The translations under genes were made by a program, and so were the position numbers. From Kalmanozyma brasiliensis GHG001 (lineage: Eukaryota > Basidiomycota > Ustilaginomycetes > Ustilaginales), in assembly GCF_000497045.1 (NCBI RefSeq), contig NW_015961959.1, forward strand, positions 62,001-126,000: a stretch of 64,000 nt of DNA, given 5' to 3'. The notes beneath the pieces were generated by a model. It worked only from the letters and a program-made list of their open reading frames with translations. It made no database searches and had not been told where the DNA came from. Shown piece by piece: positions 1-9,778 of the stretch. The first letter of the stretch is position 1, and the number at the start of each line of letters is the position of its first letter.

Positions 1-327
1 CTCTTCCTCCACTTCGATCTCTTCCTCTTCTTCCTCGTCGTCCTCTACATCCTCGTCATCTTCTCCTTCGAGCTCCTCCTCGTCCTCCTCTTCGTCCTCC
101 TCCTCCTCAACAGGTGCGACCTTCGCATTCGACTTGCCGTTCGTAGCAGCTCGTGAGCTTGTTGCCTTTGCCCCCCTCGTCGCTGTCACAGGTGCACTCG
201 CAATCCTCGCCTTCTTGACCGGCGCCGCGGAGTCTGCCGCCTTCCTCTTGCCCTTGTTGTTGCTGACCGCGCGCTCCTCACGCAACGGCTGAGGTGGTGC
301 CTGCTTGTTCTTTGATCTGCGACCCAT
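1..327 (-). CDS. NOP2: Nop2-like 25S rRNA (cytosine-C5) methyltransferase, N-terminal fragment
   Basis: The frame opens at an ATG at 327 and runs off the left edge, giving 109 codons. The protein starts MGRRSKNKQAPPQPL, followed by a basic nucleolar-type stretch (KGKRK, PVKKARI) and a long Glu/Asp run from about residue 80 to the edge. The MG(x)RR-KNKQ-PP opening and basic-then-acidic layout match fungal Nop2, the nucleolar SAM-dependent enzyme that methylates 25S rRNA and is needed for 60S subunit assembly. The catalytic domain lies outside the window, so the name rests on the N-terminus alone. The acidic run is encoded by near-pure GAG/GAA/GAC repeats. Transcribed divergently from the glutathione transferase at 1065. 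Another acidic nucleolar assembly factor remains possible. Confidence 0.5.
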   Translation of the reverse strand, partial: MGRRSKNKQAPPQPLREERAVSNNKGKRKAADSAAPVKKARIASAPVTATRGAKATSSRAATNGKSNAKVAPVEEEEDEEEDEEELEGEDDEDVEDDEEEEEEIEVEEE

Positions 328-1064
328 TGTGTTTGTTCTGTGTGATGTGGGTGGTGAGTGGAGTGAGGACGAGGTGCGGTGGCAGTTCTTCTCGAACAAA
401 AAGAGGGTCTGGAAATTTTTGGTCGTGCAGCCATGGTGAAAAATTTAAGGATAGTGCAAAATTCTGGAATTGCCTTGGATGAAGCGGTCTAACAAACGGA
501 TAGATTTGGATCGGGGCCGATCGCCGCTCTTCGCTGCGTCTACGGACTTCGTTTTATGCACTCACATGGTAGCTTCGGCTGGTCGTGCAGCCTATCAAGG
601 GCGGTGTTTGGGTCCAGAGCGCGGTGGCAAGACTCCTCGCCCAAGGGCGCACACTGTCAATGTCTGGGTGAGGAAAGGGTAGCAGCAAGGTTGAACCGGG
701 AGACAGCCTCGCTCGCGGGTGCTGCAGGTTCGGATTTATGCTCAGCCCCGACCGGTCATAAAGGCGCGGTCATACGGAGAAGGCACGGACCCAGGCCGAA
801 ACTCCACTTGCCTCCAGGCTGACAAGCTGACACATATATCCCCTCCCGCCCGTCTTCCATCCCTGCCAACCGTCAACCATCAGAACCCTCTGTCGTCAGC
901 GTCATCGCTCACGGAGAACAGCCAACATTCTAGCAACAACGGTCTTCCGCACGGCCATCTCACGCCAGGCCATCCGCAGCTACACCGTCGCCGCACGTTC
1001 TCTCCCACCCGCCCGCGTCTTATCGACTTCAACTTCGCGCTCCATCTCAACGACCGCTCGCGCC
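328..1064. promoter_or_regulatory. Divergent intergenic region between NOP2-like gene and Xi-GST
   Basis: No independent gene is visible. It holds AT-core motifs unusual for this GC-rich DNA (GAAATTTTT at 412-420 and GAAAAATTT at 438-446), close to the NOP2-like start. The right end (939-1064) is open in frame with the GST and reads like a mitochondrial presequence (see findings). Confidence 0.5.
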
Positions 1065-2057
1065 ATGTCGGACAACTCCAAGAAGGACGGTTCTTCGGAC
1101 TGGTCGAACAAGGACGGTCATTTCCGTCGTCAAGAATCCTCTTTCCGTACATCTATCGAGCCGAATGGCAAGCACGCGCCCGAGATCGGGCGGTACCATC
1201 TTGTCGTAGCGCTGGCGTGTCCCTGGGCGCACCGCGCGCTGATCGTTCGTCAGCTCAAAGGCATGGACAAGGTGCCGGACTTGCTGCCTGTTCACGTCGT
1301 CGACTCGCTGCTCGGTCCGGAGGGGTGGAGCTTCGTCCCCTACGAGGGCGAGCTCAAAGGTCTCGGTGTGCCAGGAACAGGCATCAAGATCCCCGGCCAT
1401 GAGGACAAGAAGAGGATCCGAGAGCTCTACATGGCGGCCGATCCAAAGTACGAACAGCGCTGCACAGTGCCCATCATCTGGGACAACAAACTGGGGACTA
1501 TTGTCAACAACGAATCGAGCGAGGTGATTCGCAACCTCAACTACGCCTTTGACGAATTCCTGCCAGAGGAACACAAGGGCGTGACGTACTACCCCGAGGA
1601 GCTGCGCAACGAGATCGACGCCATGAACGAGTGGGTCTATCCGACCATCAACAACGGTGTCTACAAGTGCGGGTTTGCCACTCTTCAAGATGCGTACGAA
1701 TCCAACGTCGGTCCTCTATTCGAATCGCTCGATCGAGTCGAGAAACAGCTCTCGGACGGCCGCAAATTCTTGTTCGGCGGCAAACTCACCGAAGCTGACA
1801 TCCGACTCTTTACCACCATCGTCCGCTTCGACTGCGTCTACTTTACGCACTTCAAGTGCAACTACCGCACCATCCGAGATGGATATCCGCACATCAACCG
1901 GTGGTTGTTGGGACTGTACTGGAACGATCCGGCGTTCAAGGATACGACCGACTTCGACAGTATCAAGGCGCACTACTTCCAGAGCCACCCCAACATCAAT
2001 CCGCACCGCATCGTGCCTCAGGGTCCCGTACCGCACATTCTTCCGCTCAACAAGTAA
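1065..2057 (+). CDS. ECM4: Xi-class glutathione transferase / glutathionyl-hydroquinone reductase
   Basis: A 330-residue protein of the Ecm4/Gto/YqjG family, which reduces glutathionyl-hydroquinones by a thiol-transfer mechanism. The catalytic motif CPWAHR is present with the nucleophilic Cys at residue 52, followed by the long pre-domain typical of Xi-GSTs, the thioredoxin-like half (SSEVIRNLNYAF, 'ESSEVIR' glutathione-binding motif) and an all-helical C-terminal half with the conserved LTEADIRLF and TTDFDSIKAHYF blocks. Length fits the family. ATG 1065 is the first AUG in frame; however, the frame remains open upstream for more than 40 codons and encodes a presequence-like segment without AUG, so a longer mitochondrial form is plausible. 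Its 3' end lies 68 bp from the convergent TBC gene. Confidence 0.93.
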   Translation: MSDNSKKDGSSDWSNKDGHFRRQESSFRTSIEPNGKHAPEIGRYHLVVALACPWAHRALIVRQLKGMDKVPDLLPVHVVDSLLGPEGWSFVPYEGELKGLGVPGTGIKIPGHEDKKRIRELYMAADPKYEQRCTVPIIWDNKLGTIVNNESSEVIRNLNYAFDEFLPEEHKGVTYYPEELRNEIDAMNEWVYPTINNGVYKCGFATLQDAYESNVGPLFESLDRVEKQLSDGRKFLFGGKLTEADIRLFTTIVRFDCVYFTHFKCNYRTIRDGYPHINRWLLGLYWNDPAFKDTTDFDSIKAHYFQSHPNINPHRIVPQGPVPHILPLNK

Positions 2058-2125
2058 ACCCCTCCCTTCCCCTCGCATGTATACTCTTTTCGCACTCGTT
2101 GGAAGGAATCGTAGAGCAAATGTAT

Positions 2126-5100
2126 TCATTCGTTGAGACCAAGTTCGACCGTCAGATCGGCCACATGTCGCTCCCGTCTCCCCAAAATGTCGGCGTATCG
2201 GATGCTCGCCTTCAACTCCGTACACGCCAAATGAACCAGCCTGTCCGTACTAAACAATCGACTGGTCACCGAATGAGCCAGGGCATAGAAGCTCGACGCG
2301 CTCGTCGTGGCCAACAGCTCGGACTCGTACAGCTTGAGGATCGCCATCGCGACTCGGAAGAGGATCACCATGCCTTCGACGAACATGACGTCCCACACCC
2401 GGAACAGCGTTTCGACCGGTAGACAGTCGGTGTAGAGCGAGAGGAACCAGGCGAATGTGATGGCGGGCAGATCGACTCCCAGTTCGGCGATGTGCGCGTG
2501 CAACCGGGGCATGTGTTCCTCCACCAGATCGATGAGCACGCGCTGATCGGCTTGCGAGACCAACAGGTGCGACGTGTAGTACTCGCTCGGGAGGATTTTT
2601 TCGATCAGACAGACGAGCACCCAGAACGCCTCCTCTTCGGTAGCGTGCGTCAGCAGCAGCGTCGCAGCGAGATTGTTCATCCCCTGACAGTAACCCGTGT
2701 TGGGGTTGTACCAGCTAAACGCAACCAACAGTCGGCGCAGCTTGGCAACCCCCTGTCCATCGCCGCCAAAGAAGATGTTGGTCGGCATGGTGCGGTGCAC
2801 ATCCAAATCGATTTGGGTCAGACAGTCGTTCGTCTCGCCCTGGTGGTCCGATAGCAGCTCCTGGTAGCGTCCTGGCTCGGCAATGTCGTTGGCCCCACTG
2901 CACTCGGCCCAGATGCGAGCACGATAGCAGAGCGGAATGCCCGTTTGGCAGAGAGCGAGGAACTCGCGCCAGTCTTCCTTGCCCGTCTTGGAATCGCCCA
3001 TGCGGTTGACGCCGACCATGCCGGACGACCAGTCTTCTTCGGGCGCCTTTTCGGCCGAGCTGAGCGCTTTGGCGCCGTCGGCGGGCGCACCGCCGAACAG
3101 TCCTCCTGCCAGAAGCGCTTTCGTCTTGCTGGAAGCTGAGCTCGCGATGGACGTCTTGGCGGCGCTGCTGTGGGTTTGCGCTGCAGCGGAGCCACTGCTC
3201 GTGCCGTTCGTGTCGGCTGCATGGAGTTGCGCTCGCCTGCGTTCTAGGAACGCATCCCATCGCTGCTTCTGCTCCATCTGCTGTGTGTCGTGCATGTCTT
3301 TGAGCTGCGTGAGCAGTCGACGGACGGTGTTCGAGATGGATGGGAGCCCAAGGTTCGCCTGACCTCCTCCCTTGACAGGACTCGCGGATCGAGAAGACGT
3401 ATTGGAGCGGGTTCCGCGTCGATTTTTGGTGGGACTGCTGCGCGTGGGAGAGGGCGACGGCCTAGATACGGCACTGACTGGCAACAATTCCGCTTGTACA
3501 GGCTTGCTGTCCGGGACCGTCAACAGGTTGCTCCGACGCTTTGCGCGTTTGTCTTTGCTGCCGGTGCCGTCTGCTGCTGCGCCGCCATCGTCGGAAGCGG
3601 CGCCTTCCATGCCTGAGGCTGCACCCGTCGAGGGAGCCGGTGAGGTGGAGCGAGAGCCAGCCAGAAGCTGGACGTCGTTGTGATCCACCTGCGAGGGCAA
3701 GACAGATCGATTGACCTTGACAGCGCGCGACAGATCCATCTCGTCTTCGGACGAGTCGGCAGTGTCAAGGTCAGGATCGTTCTTGTCGTCGTCGCTCTGG
3801 CTGTCGGTGCCGCCACGCGCTCGAATGCCGACCTTGATGCCAGTGAGCGTGGCGGGTGCTGGTGCGGATGCTTTCCTCGCCTGTCGCAGCAGCCGAATGT
3901 CGGCATCCGTCGGATTGTAGATGAAGCCGTAGCGGTCGGTGAGCACTTCCAAATCCTCTTCGAGATCGCTGTCGGTGTCCGAGTCGTCGACGGGACGAAG
4001 GACGATGGAGGAGTCGGCGACCATGGTGCCGGTTGGCATCAGCGTTGCCGCTCCTGCTGTTGTGTCCGTGAGGTTTGTGAAGCCGGGTACGGGTGCCTTG
4101 CCACCGTACACTTCAAACTCGTCGCCAGAGCTCTCTTCCTCGTCCAGCGTGCTCAATCGAGCGGCACGTCTCTGTCTGGCGACGACGGACGCGTCTGCGC
4201 TCGGCGATGAAGAGCCGGCTTGGCCATCGCTTGTCTGACTGCCTAGGCCAGAATGGCTCTGGTCCGTCTTGACTTTGGCCGCACCGCTGCCTGTACCAGC
4301 ATCGACACCCGAGCCACTCTTGCGACCCTTCTTCTTGCGTCGAAGGAGTGTCGGCGGCGCTGCATCGGTGGGCAAGATGGGCTCCAGTTCGACAGCAGCG
4401 CTGGGTGGTCGTGGCGAAGGAAGACCCAGCATCGACGCACTGTCCAGTGTCGAAAGCGAATTGCTTGGGTCCAGACCCTGGCGATCAAATTGATAGGTAT
4501 CGGGCAGACGCGTGACGTTGGGCTGCGGTGCTGGAGGAGGCGTCTCGGGTGCGGGTGACGAGCGCGTGTAGCGACCAAACGCTCGTGCAAAGGTCGATGC
4601 CGAAGCCACCTTAGACGATTTGCCTGCACTCACGGACCGCTTACCTGCAGTATCGAGGGCGGCGGCGGACTCGGCCATCTCGCGTCGACCGGGGCTGGTG
4701 GCTTTGACCATGCTCGGCGCAGTGCTTGGCGCTGCTTTGCGTAATGCGCCGCCACCGGACCATGGCAGCAAGCCGCTAGCCCAGTCGCCGAGCACTCCAC
4801 CTGCGGATGTACTTGAGGAGGCGTTTCTGGCGCGAGGCGATGCAATGCTCGGAGACTTGGCTTTGTGAATCGATTGGGGAGAGGCCGGCGGGTTCGGAGA
4901 CGATTTGAGCACAGCGGTGCGATGATTTGAAGAAGGGCTGGTGCTGATCGTGTCAGTGATGGACGCTGATGACGACTTGAGACTGCGCGTGTCGGTGTCT
5001 TTGCCATTGGTAGACGCGATCGAGATGGAAAGCGACTTGCCGCGCTGACGATGCGACGAGGTGGTGACGCTCTCCGATGCTGATGTCTTGTGAGAGCGTA

Positions 5101-6463
5101 CAGATGGGCTGCGATCGCGTTGAGATGCGTCGGTCGCGCTGTGAACGCTCGACGGCTTCAGCGACGGGGAACGGGCGACAATGGAAGTGTTGGTGACATC
5201 GAGGTCATCGAGCATGGCTTCTTGCAACGAGTCCGGAAGGGCTCGCTCTGTCGGATCCGCAGGCGGCTCAATGCCTGCCTTCTCCTGGGCAAGACTTTGC
5301 TGATGCTCGGCGATGCGTTTCCGTTTGAGCGCCTCTGCGTCGAGGATGGGCGCTCGGAGGAGGCTGCGATGGATTTGACCCTGTTTGATGCCATTCTCGA
5401 GGCAGAGCGCGGTGAGGGCAGCTTCTCTGGACTCGGTGCGCTGCTGCAGGTGTTCCATTTCTTGTGCGTGCTGCAAACGATCTTGGTCTGTCGCTGCGCG
5501 AAGCTTGTCGAGTTCCGTGTGCGCTTCTGCAAGTGCTCTGGAGAGTGCTTTCGTGAGCTGGATGGAATACGACGGCGGTTTGCTGTCCTTGCGTGCAACA
5601 GCAGAGGTGGATGACTTGACGGGCGTCGACTCGCGTGGCTGCTGGGGGGTGTGAACGGGACGATGCGAGAGCGGTCCCGACAGTGCCAAATCAAGGTCGA
5701 CATCACCAAGTCGATGCAGCTGTTGCAGCCAATCTAGCGGAAACTCCACTTCTCGAGCCAGGTCATGGACTCTGTTGCTGTTGCTGGTCGTGGAACTGTG
5801 TGGATGTGCGCCGTTGATGGCTGGGCTGCGCCGTCTGCGCCCTTCTGAAGGCGAAGCAGCGCCATCTCGGGAGCTGGAGCGAGAACGGGGACGGAGGAGG
5901 TGCTGTTGCTTGGGCATGGGTGTTTGGTCAGGAGAGCCGACGAAAGCAGTAGCATGAGAGGCTCGGATCTGGGAAGAACGAGTGGGTCTGGGTGCTGCCA
6001 GCTCGCGGTCGAAGAGTCGCGAGGAAGAAGGGCCAGGCGCACCAAAGAGCGACTCGTGCTCTATCGAAGCCTCTTCAGCGTCATCGAACTGGAGGTCATA
6101 GCTGCTGACGCGACCAGTACGTGGGATGTAGGATGTCGAGTGATCATGGTCGCCATAATCGGCTGCAGCAGCGCGCGAAGTGAAGACATCGTCGTCAGCG
6201 TGAGCGGGAGGGTGACCAGATGTGGAAGAGGATGCCGAAGATGGCTCTGCACCGGAGCCGTCACGATAGGAAGTGGAACGACTGACGGAGCGTCGCTGTC
6301 GAGTAGAAGGGGATTCGACGCTGTAATCGACCTTGGCTGCATTGCGCTGTCCCCAGATGGGACGGTTGACGAGCGAAGAGGGCGCAGGCGACTTTGTGGG
6401 CGAGTCTCCGGCAAAGAGCGGGTGAGCTTGCCCTGAGCTCGACGGTCGAGCGGGCGAGGACAT
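2126..6463 (-). CDS. TBC-domain Rab GTPase-activating protein
   Basis: 1445 residues from the first in-frame AUG (6463); the frame stays open upstream to about 6748 but without AUG. The first ~1100 residues are Ser/Pro/Lys-rich low complexity with a short coiled coil around residues 290-380 and acidic patches. The C-terminal TBC domain (about 1165-1420) is intact: IDLDVHRTMP carries the arginine finger (R1224) and NTGYCQGMNN the glutamine finger (Q1260), the pair that stimulates GTP hydrolysis on Rab proteins. This predicts a role in membrane traffic. The TBC core resembles the TBC1D/Gyp class with C-terminal catalytic domain; I cannot name the Rab substrate. A single exon this long is typical of smut genes. 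Confidence 0.9.
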   Translation of the reverse strand: MSSPARPSSSGQAHPLFAGDSPTKSPAPSSLVNRPIWGQRNAAKVDYSVESPSTRQRRSVSRSTSYRDGSGAEPSSASSSTSGHPPAHADDDVFTSRAAAADYGDHDHSTSYIPRTGRVSSYDLQFDDAEEASIEHESLFGAPGPSSSRLFDRELAAPRPTRSSQIRASHATAFVGSPDQTPMPKQQHLLRPRSRSSSRDGAASPSEGRRRRSPAINGAHPHSSTTSNSNRVHDLAREVEFPLDWLQQLHRLGDVDLDLALSGPLSHRPVHTPQQPRESTPVKSSTSAVARKDSKPPSYSIQLTKALSRALAEAHTELDKLRAATDQDRLQHAQEMEHLQQRTESREAALTALCLENGIKQGQIHRSLLRAPILDAEALKRKRIAEHQQSLAQEKAGIEPPADPTERALPDSLQEAMLDDLDVTNTSIVARSPSLKPSSVHSATDASQRDRSPSVRSHKTSASESVTTSSHRQRGKSLSISIASTNGKDTDTRSLKSSSASITDTISTSPSSNHRTAVLKSSPNPPASPQSIHKAKSPSIASPRARNASSSTSAGGVLGDWASGLLPWSGGGALRKAAPSTAPSMVKATSPGRREMAESAAALDTAGKRSVSAGKSSKVASASTFARAFGRYTRSSPAPETPPPAPQPNVTRLPDTYQFDRQGLDPSNSLSTLDSASMLGLPSPRPPSAAVELEPILPTDAAPPTLLRRKKKGRKSGSGVDAGTGSGAAKVKTDQSHSGLGSQTSDGQAGSSSPSADASVVARQRRAARLSTLDEEESSGDEFEVYGGKAPVPGFTNLTDTTAGAATLMPTGTMVADSSIVLRPVDDSDTDSDLEEDLEVLTDRYGFIYNPTDADIRLLRQARKASAPAPATLTGIKVGIRARGGTDSQSDDDKNDPDLDTADSSEDEMDLSRAVKVNRSVLPSQVDHNDVQLLAGSRSTSPAPSTGAASGMEGAASDDGGAAADGTGSKDKRAKRRSNLLTVPDSKPVQAELLPVSAVSRPSPSPTRSSPTKNRRGTRSNTSSRSASPVKGGGQANLGLPSISNTVRRLLTQLKDMHDTQQMEQKQRWDAFLERRRAQLHAADTNGTSSGSAAAQTHSSAAKTSIASSASSKTKALLAGGLFGGAPADGAKALSSAEKAPEEDWSSGMVGVNRMGDSKTGKEDWREFLALCQTGIPLCYRARIWAECSGANDIAEPGRYQELLSDHQGETNDCLTQIDLDVHRTMPTNIFFGGDGQGVAKLRRLLVAFSWYNPNTGYCQGMNNLAATLLLTHATEEEAFWVLVCLIEKILPSEYYTSHLLVSQADQRVLIDLVEEHMPRLHAHIAELGVDLPAITFAWFLSLYTDCLPVETLFRVWDVMFVEGMVILFRVAMAILKLYESELLATTSASSFYALAHSVTSRLFSTDRLVHLACTELKASIRYADILGRRERHVADLTVELGLNE

Positions 6464-6992
6464 GACGGCTGAGTCGAGAGGCTGAGCAAGGCGCGATGTG
6501 CCGTGCAGATGCGCTGCTGTCGCTCCAACGGCAAGACGCGCCTCGACAGCTCCTACAAGCGCATGTGACAAAGCAGGGTCGGCATCGATCCGCTTGTCGA
6601 CGGATGGCGTGGGATCGTGACCGAGTTGTGCTCCGAGTGAGCCGTTGATGATGAGACAGTCGCGAGCCGGACGCACCAAAGCGATGACTGGCTTGTTGGT
6701 GAGCGTGGGAAAGGAGGAGGGGTGTTGGTCTGAGCTGTCTCTATTCAATCAAGCCTGTCGGTCTGTGCAGCGCGTTCTGCCGCTTCTCAAGGGCGTCGGC
6801 GCCAAAAATGTGGAGCTAAGCCTGGCTCAAATCGGGCAGAACCGATGTGGCCAGGGCTTGGAGCTTCTTCTGCGAGTTGGACCCTCTTTTTGGGCGCCGT
6901 TTCTTCCTGGACAGTCACATCCCTCGTTCCTCTCTTCTCCCTGTTGCCATCTGTACAGCCATCTTCTTGTTCACGACAAGTATCGATACGAA
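6464..6992. promoter_or_regulatory. Divergent promoter region of the TBC gene and YSH1
   Basis: About 530 bp between the two start codons. It is open in frame with both flanking genes for part of its length but lacks an AUG for either extension, so I treat it as 5' leader and promoter. No other gene seen. Confidence 0.5.
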
Positions 6993-9617
6993 ATGGCACC
7001 TGCCGTCGTCCCGCAGTCCTCGGCGGGCGGTGCCGCTCTCCAGGCCTCTGCTGCCGACGATCAGCTCACCATCGAGATGCTCGGCGCCGGTCAAGAAGTC
7101 GGTCGCTCTTGCTGCGTCCTCAACTACAAGGGCAAGACCATCGTCTGCGATACCGGCGTTCATCCTGCTTTCACTGGCATCGCCGCGCTTCCCTTCATCG
7201 ACGAGCTTGACTGGTCCACCGTCGACGCCATTCTCATCACCCACTTCCATCTCGACCATGCCGCCGCTCTCACTTACATTATGGAAAAGACCAACTTCAA
7301 AGATGGTCACGGCAAAGTCTACATGACCCATCCTACAAAGGCCGTCTATCGCTTCCTCATGTCCGACTTTGTTCGTATCAGTAATGCCGGCAATGACGAC
7401 AATCTCTTCGACGAGAATGAGATGCTCGCGTCGTGGCGCCAGATCGAAGCCGTCGATTTCCACCAGGACGTCTCAATTGCAGGTGGTCTGCGCTTCACCG
7501 CCTACCATGCAGGTCATGTGCTCGGCGCTTGCATGTTCCTCATCGAGATCGCTGGCCTTCGTATTCTCTACACGGGAGACTTCAGTCGCGAGGAGGACCG
7601 TCATCTCGTCCAGGCCGAGATTCCGCCCGTCAAGCCAGATGTGCTCATCTGCGAGTCGACCTACGGCACACAGACCCACGAACCACGCCTCGACAAGGAG
7701 CACCGCTTCACTTCACAAATTCATCACGTCATCAAGCGAGGCGGTCGCGTTCTGCTGCCTGTTTTTGTGTTGGGTCGAGCACAAGAGTTGCTGCTCCTCT
7801 TGGACGAATACTGGGCTGCCCATCCGGAGCTCCACAGCGTGCCCATCTACTACGCCTCTGCGCTCGCCAAAAAGTGCATCTCAGTCTACCAGACTTATAT
7901 TCACACCATGAACGATCACATCCGCACGCGCTTCAATCGCCGCGACAATCCGTTCGTCTTCAAGCACATCTCCAATCTTCGTTCGCTCGAAAAGTTTGAG
8001 GATCGCGGCCCTTGCGTCATGATGGCTTCTCCTGGTTTCATGCAGTCGGGAGTCTCGCGCGAGCTTCTCGAGCGATGGGCGCCCGACAAGCGCAACGGTC
8101 TCATCGTCTCCGGCTACTCGGTGGAAGGCACCATGGCGCGCAACATTCTCAACGAGCCCGACGAGATCATTGGCATGAACGGTCAGAAGATCCCGCGTCG
8201 CATCTCGGTCGACTACATTTCCTTCTCAGCGCACGTCGATTTTGCTCAGAATTCACGCTTTATCGACGAGATCAAAGCGCAACACATCGTGCTCGTTCAT
8301 GGCGAACAGAACAACATGTCCAAGCTGCGAGCTGCCTTGCAAGCGCGCTTCACAGCCAGGGGATCGGATGTCAAGATTCATACCCCACGCAACTGCGAAC
8401 CGCTTACGCTTCAGTTCCGAGCGCAGCGCACTGCAAAGGCGATTGGTGCCATCGCTGCCAAGCCACCCGCGCAGGGCGACGTCGTCGACGGCTTGCTCAT
8501 CAGCAAAGATTTTGCGTATACCATCCTCGACCCGAAGGACCTGACCGACTTTACTGGTCTCTCGACGAGCACCATCATCCAGCGTCAACGAGTGGCGTTG
8601 GCGGTGAGCTGGGAGATGGTGCGCTGGCATCTTCAGGGCATGTACGGTCGACTGCAGGAGGGTGTGGACGCGGAGGAGGGGCTGCGAACACTGCGTATTA
8701 TGGGCGCGGTCGATGTGAGGCAAAGCGCGAAACACGAGTTGCTCGTCGAGTGGGTCAGCAGCATCGCCAACGATATGGTCGCGGACAGCATTGTTGCATT
8801 GCTTCTCGGCATCGACAGCGCACCTTCCAGCGTCAAGATGACCATGCACAGTCACAAGCATCATCACCATCACGGCGAGACAAAGGCAGAAGGCTCGGAC
8901 GAGGATGCGGAAGATGAAGAAGCGCTGACACCGCCCGAGGTCGGCCCGCTTCATCCATTCTCAGAAACAGCATTGCTGGCGGAGAGCGAGACGAAAGCCA
9001 AAGCGGCGAGCGACGAGTCGATCCGTCACGATGCATATCAGCTGGCCAAGATCGAGCACATGGCTGCGTTTCTCGAGGCGCACTTTGGTCAGGTGGAAGA
9101 GCTCACCATCCCAGAGGCACCGCCGAGCAGCGAGGATATCGAAGAGACCGAGACCAAGCCTTCCGCTTCTGCTCAAACCGAAGACAAAGCGTCAGGTGCT
9201 GCGGAAGAGAACGCTGATGCGGGGGTCTCCGACGTGGACATGCCCACCATCAAGCCAGATCCCGACTCAACCGACGTCGAGAACGCCACGCCGGAAGAGC
9301 CGACCGCTTCGTCGCCCCCCATCCCGATCGCCTCGCTGTTCGACGGAGCCCCGCGCCCCGCCCTGCGCGTGTTCCTCGACGAAGCCGAAGCCGTCATCGA
9401 CGTGGAGAACCTCGTGATCCTCGCCTCCTCGCCGTCCTTCCGTGCGCGCGTCGAGCATCTGTGCACACTGGCACTGCGCTCCTTCACCTCGCTCTCGGAC
9501 GCCTTCCGGTTGCCACAGCAGATGGGAACCGCCTTGTTCGCGGGCAAGCACAGCCAGCTGGCGAGCATTCCAGAGTTTGGCGACCAGAGACCGAGCAAGA
9601 TGATCCGGTCAGAGTGA
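6993..9617 (+). CDS. YSH1: Endoribonuclease Ysh1 (CPSF-73), mRNA 3'-end cleavage
   Basis: 874 residues from the ATG at 6993. This is the zinc-dependent nuclease of the cleavage and polyadenylation factor that cuts pre-mRNA before poly(A) addition. The metallo-beta-lactamase signature HFHLDH is at residues 84-89; further family blocks are YTGDFSREEDRHL, ESTYGTQTHEPR, the beta-CASP region (LPVFVLGRAQELL), and SAHVDFAQN. The C-terminal CPSF73-type domain begins near residue 480. Insertions peculiar to this protein are a His-rich stretch (about 618-626) and an acidic Ser/Pro/Glu-rich linker (about 765-815) within the C-terminal part. The frame extends 116 codons upstream, but that part is not conserved-looking, and MAPAVV is the natural start shortly before the beta-lactamase fold. 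Confidence 0.96.
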   Translation: MAPAVVPQSSAGGAALQASAADDQLTIEMLGAGQEVGRSCCVLNYKGKTIVCDTGVHPAFTGIAALPFIDELDWSTVDAILITHFHLDHAAALTYIMEKTNFKDGHGKVYMTHPTKAVYRFLMSDFVRISNAGNDDNLFDENEMLASWRQIEAVDFHQDVSIAGGLRFTAYHAGHVLGACMFLIEIAGLRILYTGDFSREEDRHLVQAEIPPVKPDVLICESTYGTQTHEPRLDKEHRFTSQIHHVIKRGGRVLLPVFVLGRAQELLLLLDEYWAAHPELHSVPIYYASALAKKCISVYQTYIHTMNDHIRTRFNRRDNPFVFKHISNLRSLEKFEDRGPCVMMASPGFMQSGVSRELLERWAPDKRNGLIVSGYSVEGTMARNILNEPDEIIGMNGQKIPRRISVDYISFSAHVDFAQNSRFIDEIKAQHIVLVHGEQNNMSKLRAALQARFTARGSDVKIHTPRNCEPLTLQFRAQRTAKAIGAIAAKPPAQGDVVDGLLISKDFAYTILDPKDLTDFTGLSTSTIIQRQRVALAVSWEMVRWHLQGMYGRLQEGVDAEEGLRTLRIMGAVDVRQSAKHELLVEWVSSIANDMVADSIVALLLGIDSAPSSVKMTMHSHKHHHHHGETKAEGSDEDAEDEEALTPPEVGPLHPFSETALLAESETKAKAASDESIRHDAYQLAKIEHMAAFLEAHFGQVEELTIPEAPPSSEDIEETETKPSASAQTEDKASGAAEENADAGVSDVDMPTIKPDPDSTDVENATPEEPTASSPPIPIASLFDGAPRPALRVFLDEAEAVIDVENLVILASSPSFRARVEHLCTLALRSFTSLSDAFRLPQQMGTALFAGKHSQLASIPEFGDQRPSKMIRSE

Positions 9618-9778
9618 GAGGAATGGCGAATATATTTGTATCGTCTTTCGGGAATCTTTTTCACTGGATGTGGGTTGTGAGTGTCGAGCGATGAGATGAG
9701 GAGTATGTGCTTGAATGAAGTGGCGACAGGTACAAATACAGATTATTTCTTGGGATGCAGAGCTATGGGTTGATGGCT

